Shown here piece by piece: positions 54,524-63,711 of a DNA stretch of 64,000 bases (its first letter is position 1; every line of letters begins with the position of its first letter). Source of the DNA: Dermacoccus nishinomiyaensis (GTDB lineage: Bacteria > Actinomycetota > Actinomycetes > Actinomycetales > Dermatophilaceae); contig NZ_UFXX01000001.1 in assembly GCF_900447535.1 (NCBI RefSeq), positions 1,364,001-1,428,000 on the forward strand. The letters run 5' to 3'. A model generated the notes under the pieces. It was not told the origin of the DNA. It worked only from the letters and a program-made list of their open reading frames with translations, and made no database searches. A program made the position numbers and the translations under genes.

Positions 54524-55999
54524 ATGTCGACCTCCGCCGACACCCAGAACAACCCGGCGCCCACCGCGGGACGCCCCGCCGACGCCGGTGACCACGGCTA
54601 TGCGAAGAACCTGAAGAACCGCCACATCCAGATGATCGGCATCGGTGGCGCCATCGGCACCGGACTGTTCCTCGGTGCCGGTGGCCGCCTCGAGAAGGGC
54701 GGGCCGTCCCTGCTCATCTCGTACGCCATCTGCGGTGTCGTCGCGATGATCGTCGTGCGCGCCCTCGGCGAGATGGTCGTGCACCGCCCGAGCTCGGGCG
54801 CGTTCGTCAGCTACAGCCGGGAGTTCATCGGCGAGAAGGCTGCCTACACCGCCGGTTGGATGCACTTCATCCACTGGGCGACGACGATCGTCGTCGACTG
54901 CACCGCGATCGCCCTGTACTTCCACTACTGGGGCTTCTTCAGCGAGCACGTCCCTCAGTGGGTCATCGCAGCCATCGCCCTCGTCGTGACCGTCGCGATC
55001 AACCTCGTCGGGGTGAAGCTGTTCGGTGAGATGGAGTTCTGGTTCTCCATCATCAAGGTCACCGCCCTGCTGGGGTTCATGGCCCTCGCGATCTACTTCA
55101 TCGTCTCCGGCCACCACGTCGGTGGTTCCGCACCCGGGCTGCACAACATCACCAACCACGGCGGGTTCTTCCCGCACGGTCTCGCGCCGATGTTCATGCT
55201 CATGCAGGGCGTCATCTTCGCCTACTCGTCGATGGAGCTCGTCGGCGTCGCCGCCGGTGAGGCCGAGAACCCGCTCGAGGTCATGCCGCGCGCCGTCAAC
55301 TCGGTGCTGTGGCGCATCATCGTCTTCTACCTCGGTTCTCTCGTGCTGCTGACGCTGCTGCTGCCCACCGATGAGTATTCGTCGACGACGTCGCCGTTCG
55401 TCACCGCCCTGGCGCAAGCCGGCGTGCCACACGCGGGGGACGTCATGAACGTCATCGTCATCACGGCCGCGGCATCGTCGATGAACTCGGGCCTGTACTC
55501 GACGGGACGTGTCATGCGGTCGATGGCCGTCTCCGGTTCGGCGCCGCGCTTCCTCGGCGTCATGAGCGGACGCGCCGTGCCCGCCGCCGGCATCATCGCG
55601 ACGGCTGCACTCGGCGCTGTCGGCGTGGTCATCAACTATCTGTGGCCGAGCGAGGCGTTCGAGATCGCGCTCAACTTCGTGTCGGTGTGCATCATCGCGG
55701 TGTGGTGCCTCATCATGCTGAGCCACCTCGCGTTCGTCGTGAAGTCGAAGCGTGGCGGCGCCCCGCGGCCCGCGTTCCGCCTGTGGGCCTCCCCCGCGAG
55801 CGACATCTTCGCGCTGCTGTTTCTCGTCGCCGTCGTCGTGCTCCTGGCGACCAGTGACAACAAGGGCTTCCTGACGGTCTGCGTCGCCTCCCCCATCGTT
55901 GCGATCGTCCTTGTCATCGGGTGGTTCTTCGTGCGGAACAGGATCGACCCCGACGCCTTCGACGCCGAGGAAGCACGCCTCGAGGGCCACGAACACTGA
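54524..55999 (+). CDS. AAT-type amino-acid permease, third of three
   Basis: This 491-residue paralogue of the two preceding permeases is more diverged: IGTGLFLGAGGRLEKGGPSL replaces the GSAGRL form, and the later helices differ. GEAENPLEVMPRAVNSVLW marks the same cytoplasmic loop. GAAAGGGAG precedes the ATG. The divergence suggests a different amino-acid preference from the first two. Confidence 0.92.
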   Translation: MSTSADTQNNPAPTAGRPADAGDHGYAKNLKNRHIQMIGIGGAIGTGLFLGAGGRLEKGGPSLLISYAICGVVAMIVVRALGEMVVHRPSSGAFVSYSREFIGEKAAYTAGWMHFIHWATTIVVDCTAIALYFHYWGFFSEHVPQWVIAAIALVVTVAINLVGVKLFGEMEFWFSIIKVTALLGFMALAIYFIVSGHHVGGSAPGLHNITNHGGFFPHGLAPMFMLMQGVIFAYSSMELVGVAAGEAENPLEVMPRAVNSVLWRIIVFYLGSLVLLTLLLPTDEYSSTTSPFVTALAQAGVPHAGDVMNVIVITAAASSMNSGLYSTGRVMRSMAVSGSAPRFLGVMSGRAVPAAGIIATAALGAVGVVINYLWPSEAFEIALNFVSVCIIAVWCLIMLSHLAFVVKSKRGGAPRPAFRLWASPASDIFALLFLVAVVVLLATSDNKGFLTVCVASPIVAIVLVIGWFFVRNRIDPDAFDAEEARLEGHEH

Positions 56000-56018
56000 C
56001 CCTCACCTCGGCACCCTG

Positions 56019-56053
56019 ACGAACCCCCACCTGCCTGATGGGTGGGGGTTCGT
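56019..56053 (+). terminator. hairpin terminator after third permease
   Basis: Arms ACGAACCCCCACC and GGTGGGGGTTCGT, 20 bp after the stop. Confidence 0.88.
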
Positions 56054-56139
56054 GACGTCGCCGGTGCAGGAGGTTCGGTTGTGGCCGACGGCCGCCGACG
56101 CGCGATGGGGGTCATGTCGTTCGCCACTAGACTGACCGG

Positions 56140-57192
56140 GTGATCGAGCTTCCTGTGCTGTTCTCCACCACGCCCGACTACTACCGTTTCGCCGTCGTCG
56201 AGCTGCGCCGTGAGCTCGACATCGAGAAGGTGACGCGCGTCGGCGAGGACGCCGGGCTCGTGCAGTTGAAGGACGGCGGCCTCGAACGGATCCACGACCT
56301 CGCGACGAGCGGTTACCTCAGGTTCTGTAAGTACCTCGCGAACGTCGAGGCGCACACGCCGACGAAGGCGCATCGGCACGACGACGTCGAGGAGATCGCC
56401 GAGTGGGCCCTCGACGCGATGACGACGCGCCTCGAAGCGCTGACCGAGGCGGGCCGATATCGGGCCGGTGACGCCGTGTCGCTGCACACCTGGGATTCGG
56501 GGCAGGCGCCCTGGGCGCCGGGCAAGGTGCGTCGCCCCCTGCTCGAGATGCTCATGGACGAAGGTGTCCGCGTCGTCCCCGGCGGCGCCGAGCACACGCT
56601 GTCGCTCTGCCTCGGTGAGGATCGTCTGACGACGGGGGTGACGCCGACCCACCTCGGCCTGTCCGACTGGGCCGGCGGGCGCATCCGCCTCGCCGCGCGC
56701 AAGGAGCAGGTCAGCCGCGCCGAGTTCAAGCTCGAAGAACTCTTCGGTCTCATCGACGTGCCGCGCGGAGACGTCGCCGTCGACCTCGGCGCGAGCCCCG
56801 GGGGCTGGACGCGCATCCTGCGCTCGCACGGTTTCTCGCAGGTGCACGCCGTCGACCCGGCCGACATCGACGAGCGCGTCATGAACCTCGGCGGCGTCGA
56901 GCATCACAAGACGACGGCGGGCGAGTTCGTCGCGAAGCACGGCGAGCGCGTCGACCTCATCGTCAACGACATGCGCATGCCGCCGCAGCTTTCGGCGCAC
57001 ACGATGCTCGAGGCGTCCGACATGCTGCGTCCCGGCGGCAGCGCGATCGTGACGTTGAAGCTCGGCACGAACAACCCCGTCAAGCAGGCCGACGAGGCGA
57101 TGACGATGCTGACGAAGGCGTACGACATCACCTTCGCGCGACAGTTGCAGCACAACCGCCACGAGATCACGCTGGTGCTCTCTCGCGTGTGA
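56140..57192 (+). CDS. RlmM/FtsJ-like SAM-dependent RNA methyltransferase
   Basis: This 350-residue protein has an N-terminal RNA-binding-like part and a C-terminal Rossmann domain with the SAM loop AVDLGASPGGWTRILR, acidic residue AVDPADID, catalytic-type VDLIVNDMRM and MLRPGGSAIVTLKLG. The D-L-G-A-x-P-G-G-W-T pattern is that of 2'-O-ribose methyltransferases (FtsJ/RlmM). The RNA target is unproven. The GTG start is at 56140. Confidence 0.88.
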   Translation: MIELPVLFSTTPDYYRFAVVELRRELDIEKVTRVGEDAGLVQLKDGGLERIHDLATSGYLRFCKYLANVEAHTPTKAHRHDDVEEIAEWALDAMTTRLEALTEAGRYRAGDAVSLHTWDSGQAPWAPGKVRRPLLEMLMDEGVRVVPGGAEHTLSLCLGEDRLTTGVTPTHLGLSDWAGGRIRLAARKEQVSRAEFKLEELFGLIDVPRGDVAVDLGASPGGWTRILRSHGFSQVHAVDPADIDERVMNLGGVEHHKTTAGEFVAKHGERVDLIVNDMRMPPQLSAHTMLEASDMLRPGGSAIVTLKLGTNNPVKQADEAMTMLTKAYDITFARQLQHNRHEITLVLSRV

Positions 57193-57205
57193 TGCCGGCG
57201 CTCAT

Positions 57206-57322
57206 CTCCCAGCATCGGGAGAAAATGCGTCGCCGCTCACCGAGTTGGCTTTGGAACTCCCAATGTTGGGAGGTAATGAGTCGCCGCTCGCCGAGTCGGC
57301 TGCAAAACTCCCGACATGATGA
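57206..57322. repeat. tandem 51-bp repeat upstream of phosphotransferase
   Basis: Two complete 51-bp units begin CTCCCAGCATCGGGAG (57206) and CTCCCAATGTTGGGAG (57257), and a third begins CTCCCGACATG at 57308. Each unit opens with a small palindrome and continues with TCGCCGCTC-CCGAGT-GGCT. The ATG of the next gene lies in the third copy. Related copies in the opposite orientation are at 58846-58925. Confidence 0.8.
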
Positions 57323-58839
57323 GTTCTGAGCCCGACGCTGCCGACGCTGCCCGACTCTTGCGTGAACAGGCACCTCACCTTTCGACGCTCGAGGTGCGCC
57401 CGAGCAAGACGTCCGGCAGCAGCAACTGGGTCTTCCGGATCGGGGAGCACCTCGCGCTTCGGCTGCCACGCTCCGATGCCTACGCCGACGACCTCGCCAA
57501 GGAGGTGACGTGGCTGCCGATGCTCGGAGCTGCCGTGAGAACACCGATCCCCCGAATCGAGTTCACCGGGCGCCCAAGTGCGGTGTTTCCGCGCCGATGG
57601 GCCGTCGTCACATGGCTCGAAGGCCGCACGCCCAGAGATCTTGAGGCGCCGATGCAGCAAGCGCTTGCCACCACGCTCGGCGAGTTCACCGCAGAGCTCC
57701 ACGCGCTCGACACCTGCGGCGAAGTGGGCGGCGCCGAGCGCTGGGGCTACCGCTGTGGGGAGCCGGTGAACGACACCACTGACGGCTGGGTCGAGGAAGC
57801 AGCCGATGAGCTGAGCGATCTCTTCGACCCGGCTCAGGTGCGCCTGGCGTGGAAGCGGCTGCGCGAGGTCGGCCCCGCGCCGAAGGCCGGGGCCTGGGTG
57901 CACACCGACCTGTCGCCCGAGAACGTGCTCGTCGACGCTCGCGGCGCGCTGGCCGGGGTCATCGACTTCGGCGGGCTCGGTGTGGGTGACCCCGCGGTCG
58001 ACCTGCTCTACGCCTGGGACCTCTTCGACGCACCGGGTCGCGCCGTGTTCGCGCGTGCCGCTGGTGCCGACGAGGCGATGTGGGCCCGTTCTCGCGCATG
58101 GGTCTTCGCCGGGCCGGGTCTTCTCACCTTGGCGGACTACCGCCACACCATGCCCGAGCGCACTGCGCGACTTCCCGTGCGACACGACGCGGACGACCTC
58201 CCACCCCTCGGCGCGCAACGCCGCTTCTCGCTCGATGTCCGCGTGCTTCTGCGCCTCGGTGGTGTAGTGATGATCGCCGTCGTACTCGATCGCGATCTTC
58301 AGCTCGGGGTACGCGAGATCGAGCCGACGACGACGCCCGCCGGCCATCACCTCGACCTGCGCCACCGGTCGCGGCAGCCCCGCAAGGATGAGCAACACGC
58401 GCAGCCGCGTCTCCATCGCCGACTCTGCTGCCCCATCGACGAGCCGCACGAGATCCCGCCCGCGCCCGGGCCGCGTCCCGAGCGACTCCGCCCATGCAGC
58501 ACGAGCTCGCACTGCATCCACCGACCTCAGGCGCAGGACGGCATCGGCGAGAACGACGGCGTCGACGAGGGAGAGCCGCGGAAGAGGCGACGGACGTCAT
58601 CGGAGGCGAGGTCGCTCCGACTCAAACCCGCCACGAGCGCCTCCCGCGAGGTGAAGGGCGACGGACCCAATCCGTTCAACGCGGCGCGTCGCCGCTCGGC
58701 TACCGCTCGGCGGGACGCGCGACGTTCGGACGACGTTTCAGCTGCGGGTCGAGATGTCGTCATGCCTCCAGGCTCGCTGGTTCGGTGCGACCATGCCGAA
58801 AGTTATCCACAGGGCCTGGAAGACCTCGGCGGGTTGTGA
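57316..58839 (+). CDS. APH-family phosphotransferase with antisense-derived C-terminal extension
   Basis: Residues 1 to about 285 form an aminoglycoside-phosphotransferase-like kinase: WVFRIGEHLALRLPR (ATP lysine region), WAVVTWLEGRTP (hinge), HTDLSPENVLVD (catalytic loop) and VIDFGGLGVGDPAVDLLYAWD (metal). The natural end is expected just after DYRHTMPERTARL. Instead the frame runs on for over 220 residues of Arg/Pro-rich sequence that is the complementary strand of a DUF559 gene relic. A deletion has apparently removed the original stop and joined two convergent genes tail to tail. The kinase core may still fold; the substrate (aminoglycoside, macrolide or metabolite) is unknown. Confidence 0.8.
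   Translation: MMSSEPDAADAARLLREQAPHLSTLEVRPSKTSGSSNWVFRIGEHLALRLPRSDAYADDLAKEVTWLPMLGAAVRTPIPRIEFTGRPSAVFPRRWAVVTWLEGRTPRDLEAPMQQALATTLGEFTAELHALDTCGEVGGAERWGYRCGEPVNDTTDGWVEEAADELSDLFDPAQVRLAWKRLREVGPAPKAGAWVHTDLSPENVLVDARGALAGVIDFGGLGVGDPAVDLLYAWDLFDAPGRAVFARAAGADEAMWARSRAWVFAGPGLLTLADYRHTMPERTARLPVRHDADDLPPLGAQRRFSLDVRVLLRLGGVVMIAVVLDRDLQLGVREIEPTTTPAGHHLDLRHRSRQPRKDEQHAQPRLHRRLCCPIDEPHEIPPAPGPRPERLRPCSTSSHCIHRPQAQDGIGENDGVDEGEPRKRRRTSSEARSLRLKPATSASREVKGDGPNPFNAARRRSATARRDARRSDDVSAAGRDVVMPPGSLVRCDHAESYPQGLEDLGGL
58170..58763 (-). pseudogene. DUF559/AbiEi-type endonuclease-like gene, internally deleted
   Basis: On the minus strand the 5' part encodes a winged-helix start (SPFTSREALVAGLSRSDLAS, DDVRRLFRG), then an out-of-frame jump near 58570 into VDAVVLADAVLRL and the DUF559 core: ETRLRVLLILAGLPRPVAQVEV, RRLDLAYPELKIAIEYDGDHH and EAALRAEGWEVVRV. 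The segment that normally links the two (about 100 residues) is missing, and the C-terminus runs into the phosphotransferase gene without its own stop. DUF559 has a Vsr-like nuclease fold. This copy must be inactive. Confidence 0.75.
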
Positions 58840-58845
58840 CCGTCG

Positions 58846-58925
58846 AAACGCCCGAGCTGGGGGGTTTCGCAGCCGCCTCGCCACCCCCCGGGCCTCCGAC
58901 GCCCAAGCTTGGGAGTTTCGCACTC
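58846..58925. repeat. inverted copies of the 51-bp repeat
   Basis: Read on the minus strand, AAACTCCCAAGCTTGGGCG is followed about 50 bp later by AAACCCCCCAGCTCGGGCG, with GAGGCGGCTGCG between them. This matches the 57206-57322 units in the opposite orientation, so the phosphotransferase/DUF559 locus is bracketed by inverted copies. Confidence 0.6.
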
Positions 58926-59285
58926 AGCGTCCGCGCAGCGTTCCGAACGCCTCCGAACGAACCCGCCAACAACCCGTGCCACAGGTCACCGTCGTGGGTG
59001 GAAATGTTGAGTTAACGGCGAGTTCGTCGTCACTTTCGACATTCGACACTGAAACCCAACAGGTCACCATGCATTTGTGACTCAGCTCACAAGCTTGGTT
59101 CGATCGCCCATTTTATCTTGACGTCGAGATACCCGTACGTTCGAAGAGTCCCCATTCGTGCAGCGGAAAACAATCGTGGCCAGCCACGAAACGTCCGCGG
59201 CCGGGGTGACCGACGACAGCGATCAGGACGGCACGCGCGGAGATCCCGCTCGGGCCCGATCGCACACTAAGGATGGCCGATCCAC
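58926..59285. other. intergenic region upstream of pckG
   Basis: Apart from the repeat to the left, this stretch contains a locally AT-rich segment (59020-59130, including TTTTATCTTGACG) that probably holds the pckG promoter. No small gene or hairpin is convincing. Confidence 0.45.
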
Positions 59286-61124
59286 ATGACGACGATGGAC
59301 ATGCCGAAGGCCGGCGTTCCCACCGAAGGCGGCACGACGCACGAGGGCCTCGCGGCCTGGGTTGCGGAGGTCGCCGAGATGACCACCCCCGACCGCATCC
59401 AGTGGGTGACTGGATCGGATGAGGAGTGGAAGCAGATCACCGACAAGCTCGTCGAGCAGGGCACGTTCACGCGCCTCAACGAGGAGAAGAAGCCGAACTC
59501 GTTCTACGCCGCGAGCTCGCCGCAGGACGTCGCGCGCGTCGAGGACCGCACGTACATCTGCTCCGTCGACGAGAAGGACGCCGGGCCCACCAACAACTGG
59601 ATGGACCCGAACGAGATGAAGGACCTCATGCGTGGCCTGTACAAGGGCTGCATGAAGGGCCGCACGATGTACGTCATCCCCTTCGTCATGGGTCACCTCG
59701 AGGCCGAGAACCCGATGTTCGGCGTCGAGATCACCGACTCGGAGTACGTCGTCGCGTCGATGCGCGTCATGGCGCGCTGCGGCACGAAGATCCTGAAGCG
59801 CATCGAGGAGCTCGGCGAGAACGCCAAGTACGTCCCCGCGCTGCACTCGCTCGGCGCGCCGCTCGCCGACGGCCAGAAGGACGTCGCGTGGCCGTGCAAC
59901 GAGGAGAAGTACATCGTGCAGTTCCCCGAGGAGCGCACGATCTGGAGCTTCGGCTCGGGTTACGGCGGCAACGCGCTGCTGGGCAAGAAGTGCTACTCGT
60001 TGCGCATCGCGTCCGTCATGGCGCGTGACGAGGGCTGGCTCGCCGAGCACATGCTCATCCTCAAGCTGATCTCCCCGGAGAACAAGGTCTACTACGTCGC
60101 GGCGGCCTTCCCGAGCGCCTGCGGCAAGACGAACCTCGCGATGCTGAAGCCGACCATCCCGGGCTGGAAGGTCGAGACGCTCGGCGACGACATCGCCTGG
60201 ATGCGTTTCGGTGAGGACGGCCGCCTCTACGCCGTCAACCCCGAGTTCGGATTCTTCGGCGTCGCGCCGGGCACGAACGAGCACACGAACCCGAACGCGA
60301 TGGCCGCGATCAACAAGGGCAACAGCGTCTTCACGAACGTCGCCCTGACCGACGACGGCGACGTGTGGTGGGAGGAGCTGGAGAACACGCCGGCTCACGC
60401 GACGGACTGGAAGGGCAACGACTGGACGCCCGAGTCGGGCGAGCTGTCGAGCCACCCGAACAGCCGCTACTGCACGCCGATCGACCAGTGCGACATCCTG
60501 GCCGACGAGTACAACGACCCGCAGGGCGTGCCGATCTCGGCGATCCTGTTCGGTGGCCGCCGCAAGACGACGGTTCCGCTCGTCACCGAGGCCCGCGACT
60601 GGCTGCACGGCACCTTCATGGGCGCGACGCTGTCGTCCGAGACGACGGCCGCCGCGACCGGCGCGGTGGGCGTCGTGCGCCGCGACCCGATGGCGATGCT
60701 GCCGTTCATCGGCTACAACGCCGGCGACTACTTCCAGCACTGGGTCAACGTGGGCAAGGACGCCGACGCATCCAAGCTGCCGGCGATCTTCTACGTCAAC
60801 TGGTTCCGTCGTGACGAGGACGGCGGCTTCCTGTGGCCGGGCTTCGGCGAGAACAGCCGCGTCCTCAAGTGGGTCATCGAGCGCATCGAGGGCAAGGCCG
60901 CCGCGGTCGAGACGCCCATCGGCCACGTCCCGACGCCCGAGTCGCTCGACGTCGACGGCCTCGGCCTGACGGACGCGCAGCTCGAGAAGGCGCTCGCCGT
61001 CGACGTCGAGGAGTGGAAGGCCGAGATCCCGCAGATCGAGGAATGGTTCGCGAAGTTCGGCGACCAGCTGCCCGTGCAGCTGCAGGTCGAGCTCGACGGT
61101 CTCAAGGAGCGCCTCGGCGCCTGA
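59286..61124 (+). CDS. pckG: phosphoenolpyruvate carboxykinase (GTP)
   Basis: The 612-residue enzyme converts oxaloacetate and GTP to phosphoenolpyruvate, the entry to gluconeogenesis. Motifs: [16 protein letters not shown], the kinase-1a loop [14 protein letters not shown] with the reactive cysteine, [34 protein letters not shown] and the guanine-binding region near [14 protein letters not shown]. The full length and GTP-type motifs are typical of actinobacteria. The ATG at 59286 is the natural start. A terminator follows at 61298. Confidence 0.97.
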   Translation: MTTMDMPKAGVPTEGGTTHEGLAAWVAEVAEMTTPDRIQWVTGSDEEWKQITDKLVEQGTFTRLNEEKKPNSFYAASSPQDVARVEDRTYICSVDEKDAGPTNNWMDPNEMKDLMRGLYKGCMKGRTMYVIPFVMGHLEAENPMFGVEITDSEYVVASMRVMARCGTKILKRIEELGENAKYVPALHSLGAPLADGQKDVAWPCNEEKYIVQFPEERTIWSFGSGYGGNALLGKKCYSLRIASVMARDEGWLAEHMLILKLISPENKVYYVAAAFPSACGKTNLAMLKPTIPGWKVETLGDDIAWMRFGEDGRLYAVNPEFGFFGVAPGTNEHTNPNAMAAINKGNSVFTNVALTDDGDVWWEELENTPAHATDWKGNDWTPESGELSSHPNSRYCTPIDQCDILADEYNDPQGVPISAILFGGRRKTTVPLVTEARDWLHGTFMGATLSSETTAAATGAVGVVRRDPMAMLPFIGYNAGDYFQHWVNVGKDADASKLPAIFYVNWFRRDEDGGFLWPGFGENSRVLKWVIERIEGKAAAVETPIGHVPTPESLDVDGLGLTDAQLEKALAVDVEEWKAEIPQIEEWFAKFGDQLPVQLQVELDGLKERLGA

Positions 61125-61166
61125 GCCCATCACGGAGACGCTCGCCGCCTCGGTGCCTGCATGAGT

Positions 61167-61216
61167 AGGTTCCGCTTCGGCGGGGCGTGCGCCAGCAGGT
61201 TCCGCTTGGGCGGGGC
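61167..61216. repeat. two 20-bp direct repeats after pckG
   Basis: AGGTTCCGCTTCGGCGGGGC at 61167 recurs with one change at 61197, a 30-bp period. The significance is unknown. Confidence 0.7.
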
Positions 61217-61297
61217 AGACTCGATGAAGCCCAGCAGGGTGCGTCTCCCCCACGACGTGGCGATCCCGGCCGATCGTCACTGGCCGTCGTCGGTCAC

Positions 61298-61337
61298 GAA
61301 GCCTCCCGCGTGCTCACCCGAGCGCCCGGGAGGCTTC
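61298..61337 (+). terminator. hairpin terminator downstream of pckG
   Basis: Arms GAAGCCTCCC and GGGAGGCTTC with a 20-nt loop, 174 bp after the pckG stop. Confidence 0.65.
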
Positions 61338-61340
61338 GCC

Positions 61341-61389
61341 GTCCCCCCGGCGATCCTCGTCCCCGTCGGCGAATCCTGTCCCCTTTCGC
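61341..61389. repeat. left arm of the ~218-bp repeat element, cut by the IS
   Basis: GTCCCC cores at 61341, 61359 and 61378 are spaced 18-19 bp with GGCGATCCTC/GGCGAATCCT between. The array stops abruptly at the IS end and resumes at 62815. The last 8 bases (CCTTTCGC, 61382-61389) are the target duplication. Confidence 0.85.
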
Positions 61390-62814
61390 GGCTCTTCACG
61401 AATGAGGGTGTAGCGCGGGTCTGAACCCTCCGGCTTCGAGCAGCGACCGAGCGATGTAGTGGGTGAGGTTGCGGAAGCCGAGGGCGGAGCCGCGGAGGTG
61501 TTCGAGTCGCCCGTTGATGGCCTCGGTCGGGCCGTTGCTGGTGCCGGGGCGGTCGAAGAACGCGAGGATGTCGCCCGCCCGCTGCTTCATGGTCCGGCCG
61601 AGCTTGCGGACCTCGACGAGCACCGCGGGAACGCCGCTGCTGATCGCAGCGATCACCTCCTGCATCATCGCCTTCGCTTTCTTCTTGTCGGGCTCCCGGT
61701 AGGCCGCGACGATGCGCTGGTAGATGCCCCAGGTCGCCTCGACCTCGACGTGCTCCTCGCTCGCGAACACTGCGTCCAGGCGTGCCCGCTGCCGGTCGGT
61801 GAGCAGGCTAGCCCCGGTATGCAGGGTGCGGCGGGCTTTGTAGAGCGGGTCGCCCTTGAGCCCGCGGTGACCGGTGGTGTCTTGCTTGACCCGACGCCGG
61901 CAGACATCCAGCGCGTCGCCGGCGAGGCGGACCACGTGGAACGGGTCCATGACGGGGACGGCGTCGGGGAGTTCCTCGGCGGCAGCGGTCTTGAACCCGG
62001 CGAAGCCGTCCATCGCGACCACCTCGATCCGCTTCGCCCAGTCCGCAGGGCGGGCGGCGAGCCACTGCTTGAACACCGCCTTGGAGCGGCCCTCGACCAT
62101 GCCCAGCAGCCTCGCCGGCCCGGTCTTGTTCCTCGCGGGCGTGAGATCGATGATCACGGTGACGTACTTGTCGCCCAGCCTCGTGTGTCGCCAGACGTGC
62201 TCGTCGACACCGATCGTGGTGACCCCGTCGAACCGGGCGGGGTCGTCGATCAGGCGCCGCTTGCCTTCCGCGAGGACGGCGGTGTTCGCGGCACTCCAGG
62301 ACACCCCGAGACCTGCGGCGACGCGGGTGACGGTGAGGTGGTCGATGACGATGCCCGCAGCGCCCACTCCAGGCCGCCGCGGGAGATCTTCGCACGCGGC
62401 GCCGCTGCCCGCGTCATGTCCTGCCGCCACGTGCGCCGGCAGTGTCCGCACCGGTACCGGCGCACCCGCACCAGCAGGGTCGTCGGCCGGTGCCCGAACG
62501 GCTCGTGCGCCAGTCGACGCGTGACCGTGTCCCGCGGCACGCCCTCGACACCGCACTTCCGACACCACGGGTCGTCCCCGACGACGCGGCATTCGATCGT
62601 GGCCCGATCCGGCTCGATCAGCTGGCCGACGGCGACGAGGCCGAGCTCGTCGAGGCGGCAGAACGTGGTCAGGTCAGGGGTCGCGAAAGTAGGGTGGAGC
62701 ACGTCGAGGTCTTTCGGGATGGCGAGCGTGAAGAACTTCCATCATCCGGGAGACCTCGACCCCTACCCGGCCACCGACGCGCTCAACCGACTACACCCTC
62801 GTTCGTGAAGAGCC
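61390..62814. mobile_element. ISL3-family insertion sequence
   Basis: This 1425-bp element has terminal inverted repeats of 24 bp with one mismatch (left end GGCTCTTCACGAATGAGG, right end in complement GGCTCTTCACGAACGAGG). It is flanked by a perfect 8-bp duplication, CCTTTCGC, at 61382-61389 and 62815-62822. Eight-base duplications and this length fit the ISL3 family, as does the transposase. It landed inside a 19-bp repeat array. The intact duplication indicates a fairly recent insertion. Confidence 0.93.
61396..62702 (-). pseudogene. ISL3-family transposase, frameshifted
   Basis: The N-terminal part (from 62702) holds the zinc-finger pairs CRKCG and CGHCRR and runs to GGLEWALRA. The catalytic part (IDHLTVTRVAAGLGVSW, TIGVDEHVW, VVAMDGFAGFK, FHVVRLAGDALDVCRRR, GPTEAINGRLEHLRGSALGFRN) continues in another frame. 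The break is near 62352, where loss of one base explains the shift (GCGATC expected, GCATC seen). The stop codon lies within the left terminal repeat. ISL3 transposases are normally one frame of about 430 residues, so this copy is probably inactive. Confidence 0.88.
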
Positions 62815-62990
62815 CCTTTCGCGATTCTTGGTCACATTCGCATCGGCGCCCGGCGGGAGCACCTCGGCGTCCGTGGCGGCGTCGAAGGTGGACGAGAATC
62901 GCAGATGGGGACGCCGTTCGCAGAGGTGGACGAGAATCGCGAAGGTGGACGAAATTCGCAGATGGGGACAGGAATCGCCGTTGAGGACGG
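62815..62990. repeat. rest of the ~218-bp repeat element after the IS
   Basis: Bases 62815-62846 complete the left arm. A spacer of about 40 bp follows, and 62888-62990 is the right arm with five units at 19-bp steps (GTGGACGAGAATCGCAGA, GGGGACGCCGTTCGCAGA, GTGGACGAGAATCGCGAA, GTGGACGAAATTCGCAGA, GGGGACAGGAATCGCCGT). Without the IS the element measures about 217 bp, equal to the copy at 32546. Confidence 0.82.
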
Positions 62991-63060
62991 GCGCAGGCTC
63001 GGGCACGGGCTCTTCCTGAGGGCCGGCGGTAGGCTGCGCCGAGACGAGAGGAATGACCGC

Positions 63061-63696
63061 ATGATCCCCTTGGACGAGGCCAGCGCCGCCGTCATGGAAC
63101 ACTGTCGGAGCGGCTCACGCGTCCTGCTCGGTCTTGCCGGCGAGCCGGGCGCAGGGAAGTCGACGGCGGCCGCCCGCTTGCTGCTCGACGCCGACCAGGC
63201 CGGCGTCACGGCCGCCGTCGTGCCGATGGACGGCTTTCACCTCGCGCACAGCGTCCTCGAAAGCCGGGCGATGACGGACGTCAAGGGCGCGCCCGAGACG
63301 TTCGACGCGCACGGCTTCGTCACGCTCGTCGAACGCATCCACGCCCAGCGACCCGGCGATCCGACGATCTGGGCCCCCGAGTTCCGCCGAGAGATCGAAG
63401 ACGCGGTGGCCGGCGCGATCGAGGTGCCCGCCGACACACAACTCGTCATCGTCGAAGGCAATTACGTGCTGCTCGACGAGGAGCCGTGGGCCCGCCTGGC
63501 GCTGCTGTTCGACGTGGCGTGGATGCTCACTCCCTCAGCCGAGCGACGCCTGGCCCGTCTCATGGCCCGCCACGAGTCGTACGGCAACGACCCGGCCGAC
63601 GCCCGACGACGCGCCCTCGGACCGGATCAGACCAACGCCGAACGCGTCCGCGCACACTCGCAGCGACCCGGCGTCACCATGGTCGACCCCGGCTGA
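63061..63696 (+). CDS. P-loop nucleoside/sugar kinase-like protein
   Basis: The 211-residue kinase has Walker A GLAGEPGAGKST, MDGFHLAHSVLESR (the D-G-F-H substrate motif of the uridine kinase/pantothenate kinase/FrcK group), VIVEGNYVLLDEEPW (Walker B-like) and a lid region RLARLMARHESYG. The substrate is probably a nucleoside, pantothenate-like or fructose derivative. ATG 63061 follows GAGAGGA; the longer frame upstream is repeat sequence. Confidence 0.88.
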   Translation: MIPLDEASAAVMEHCRSGSRVLLGLAGEPGAGKSTAAARLLLDADQAGVTAAVVPMDGFHLAHSVLESRAMTDVKGAPETFDAHGFVTLVERIHAQRPGDPTIWAPEFRREIEDAVAGAIEVPADTQLVIVEGNYVLLDEEPWARLALLFDVAWMLTPSAERRLARLMARHESYGNDPADARRRALGPDQTNAERVRAHSQRPGVTMVDPG

Positions 63697-63711
63697 CGAC
63701 AGCGCGGCCGG

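Noticed and set aside
57202-58521. 439-codon minus-strand protein with a DUF559 N-terminal half
   Set aside because: Only the part right of about 58170 is real DUF559-derived coding sequence; the remainder is antisense to the phosphotransferase.
62888-62990. CRISPR-like array
   Set aside because: The 19-bp units follow one another without unique spacers and vary in sequence; there are no cas genes.
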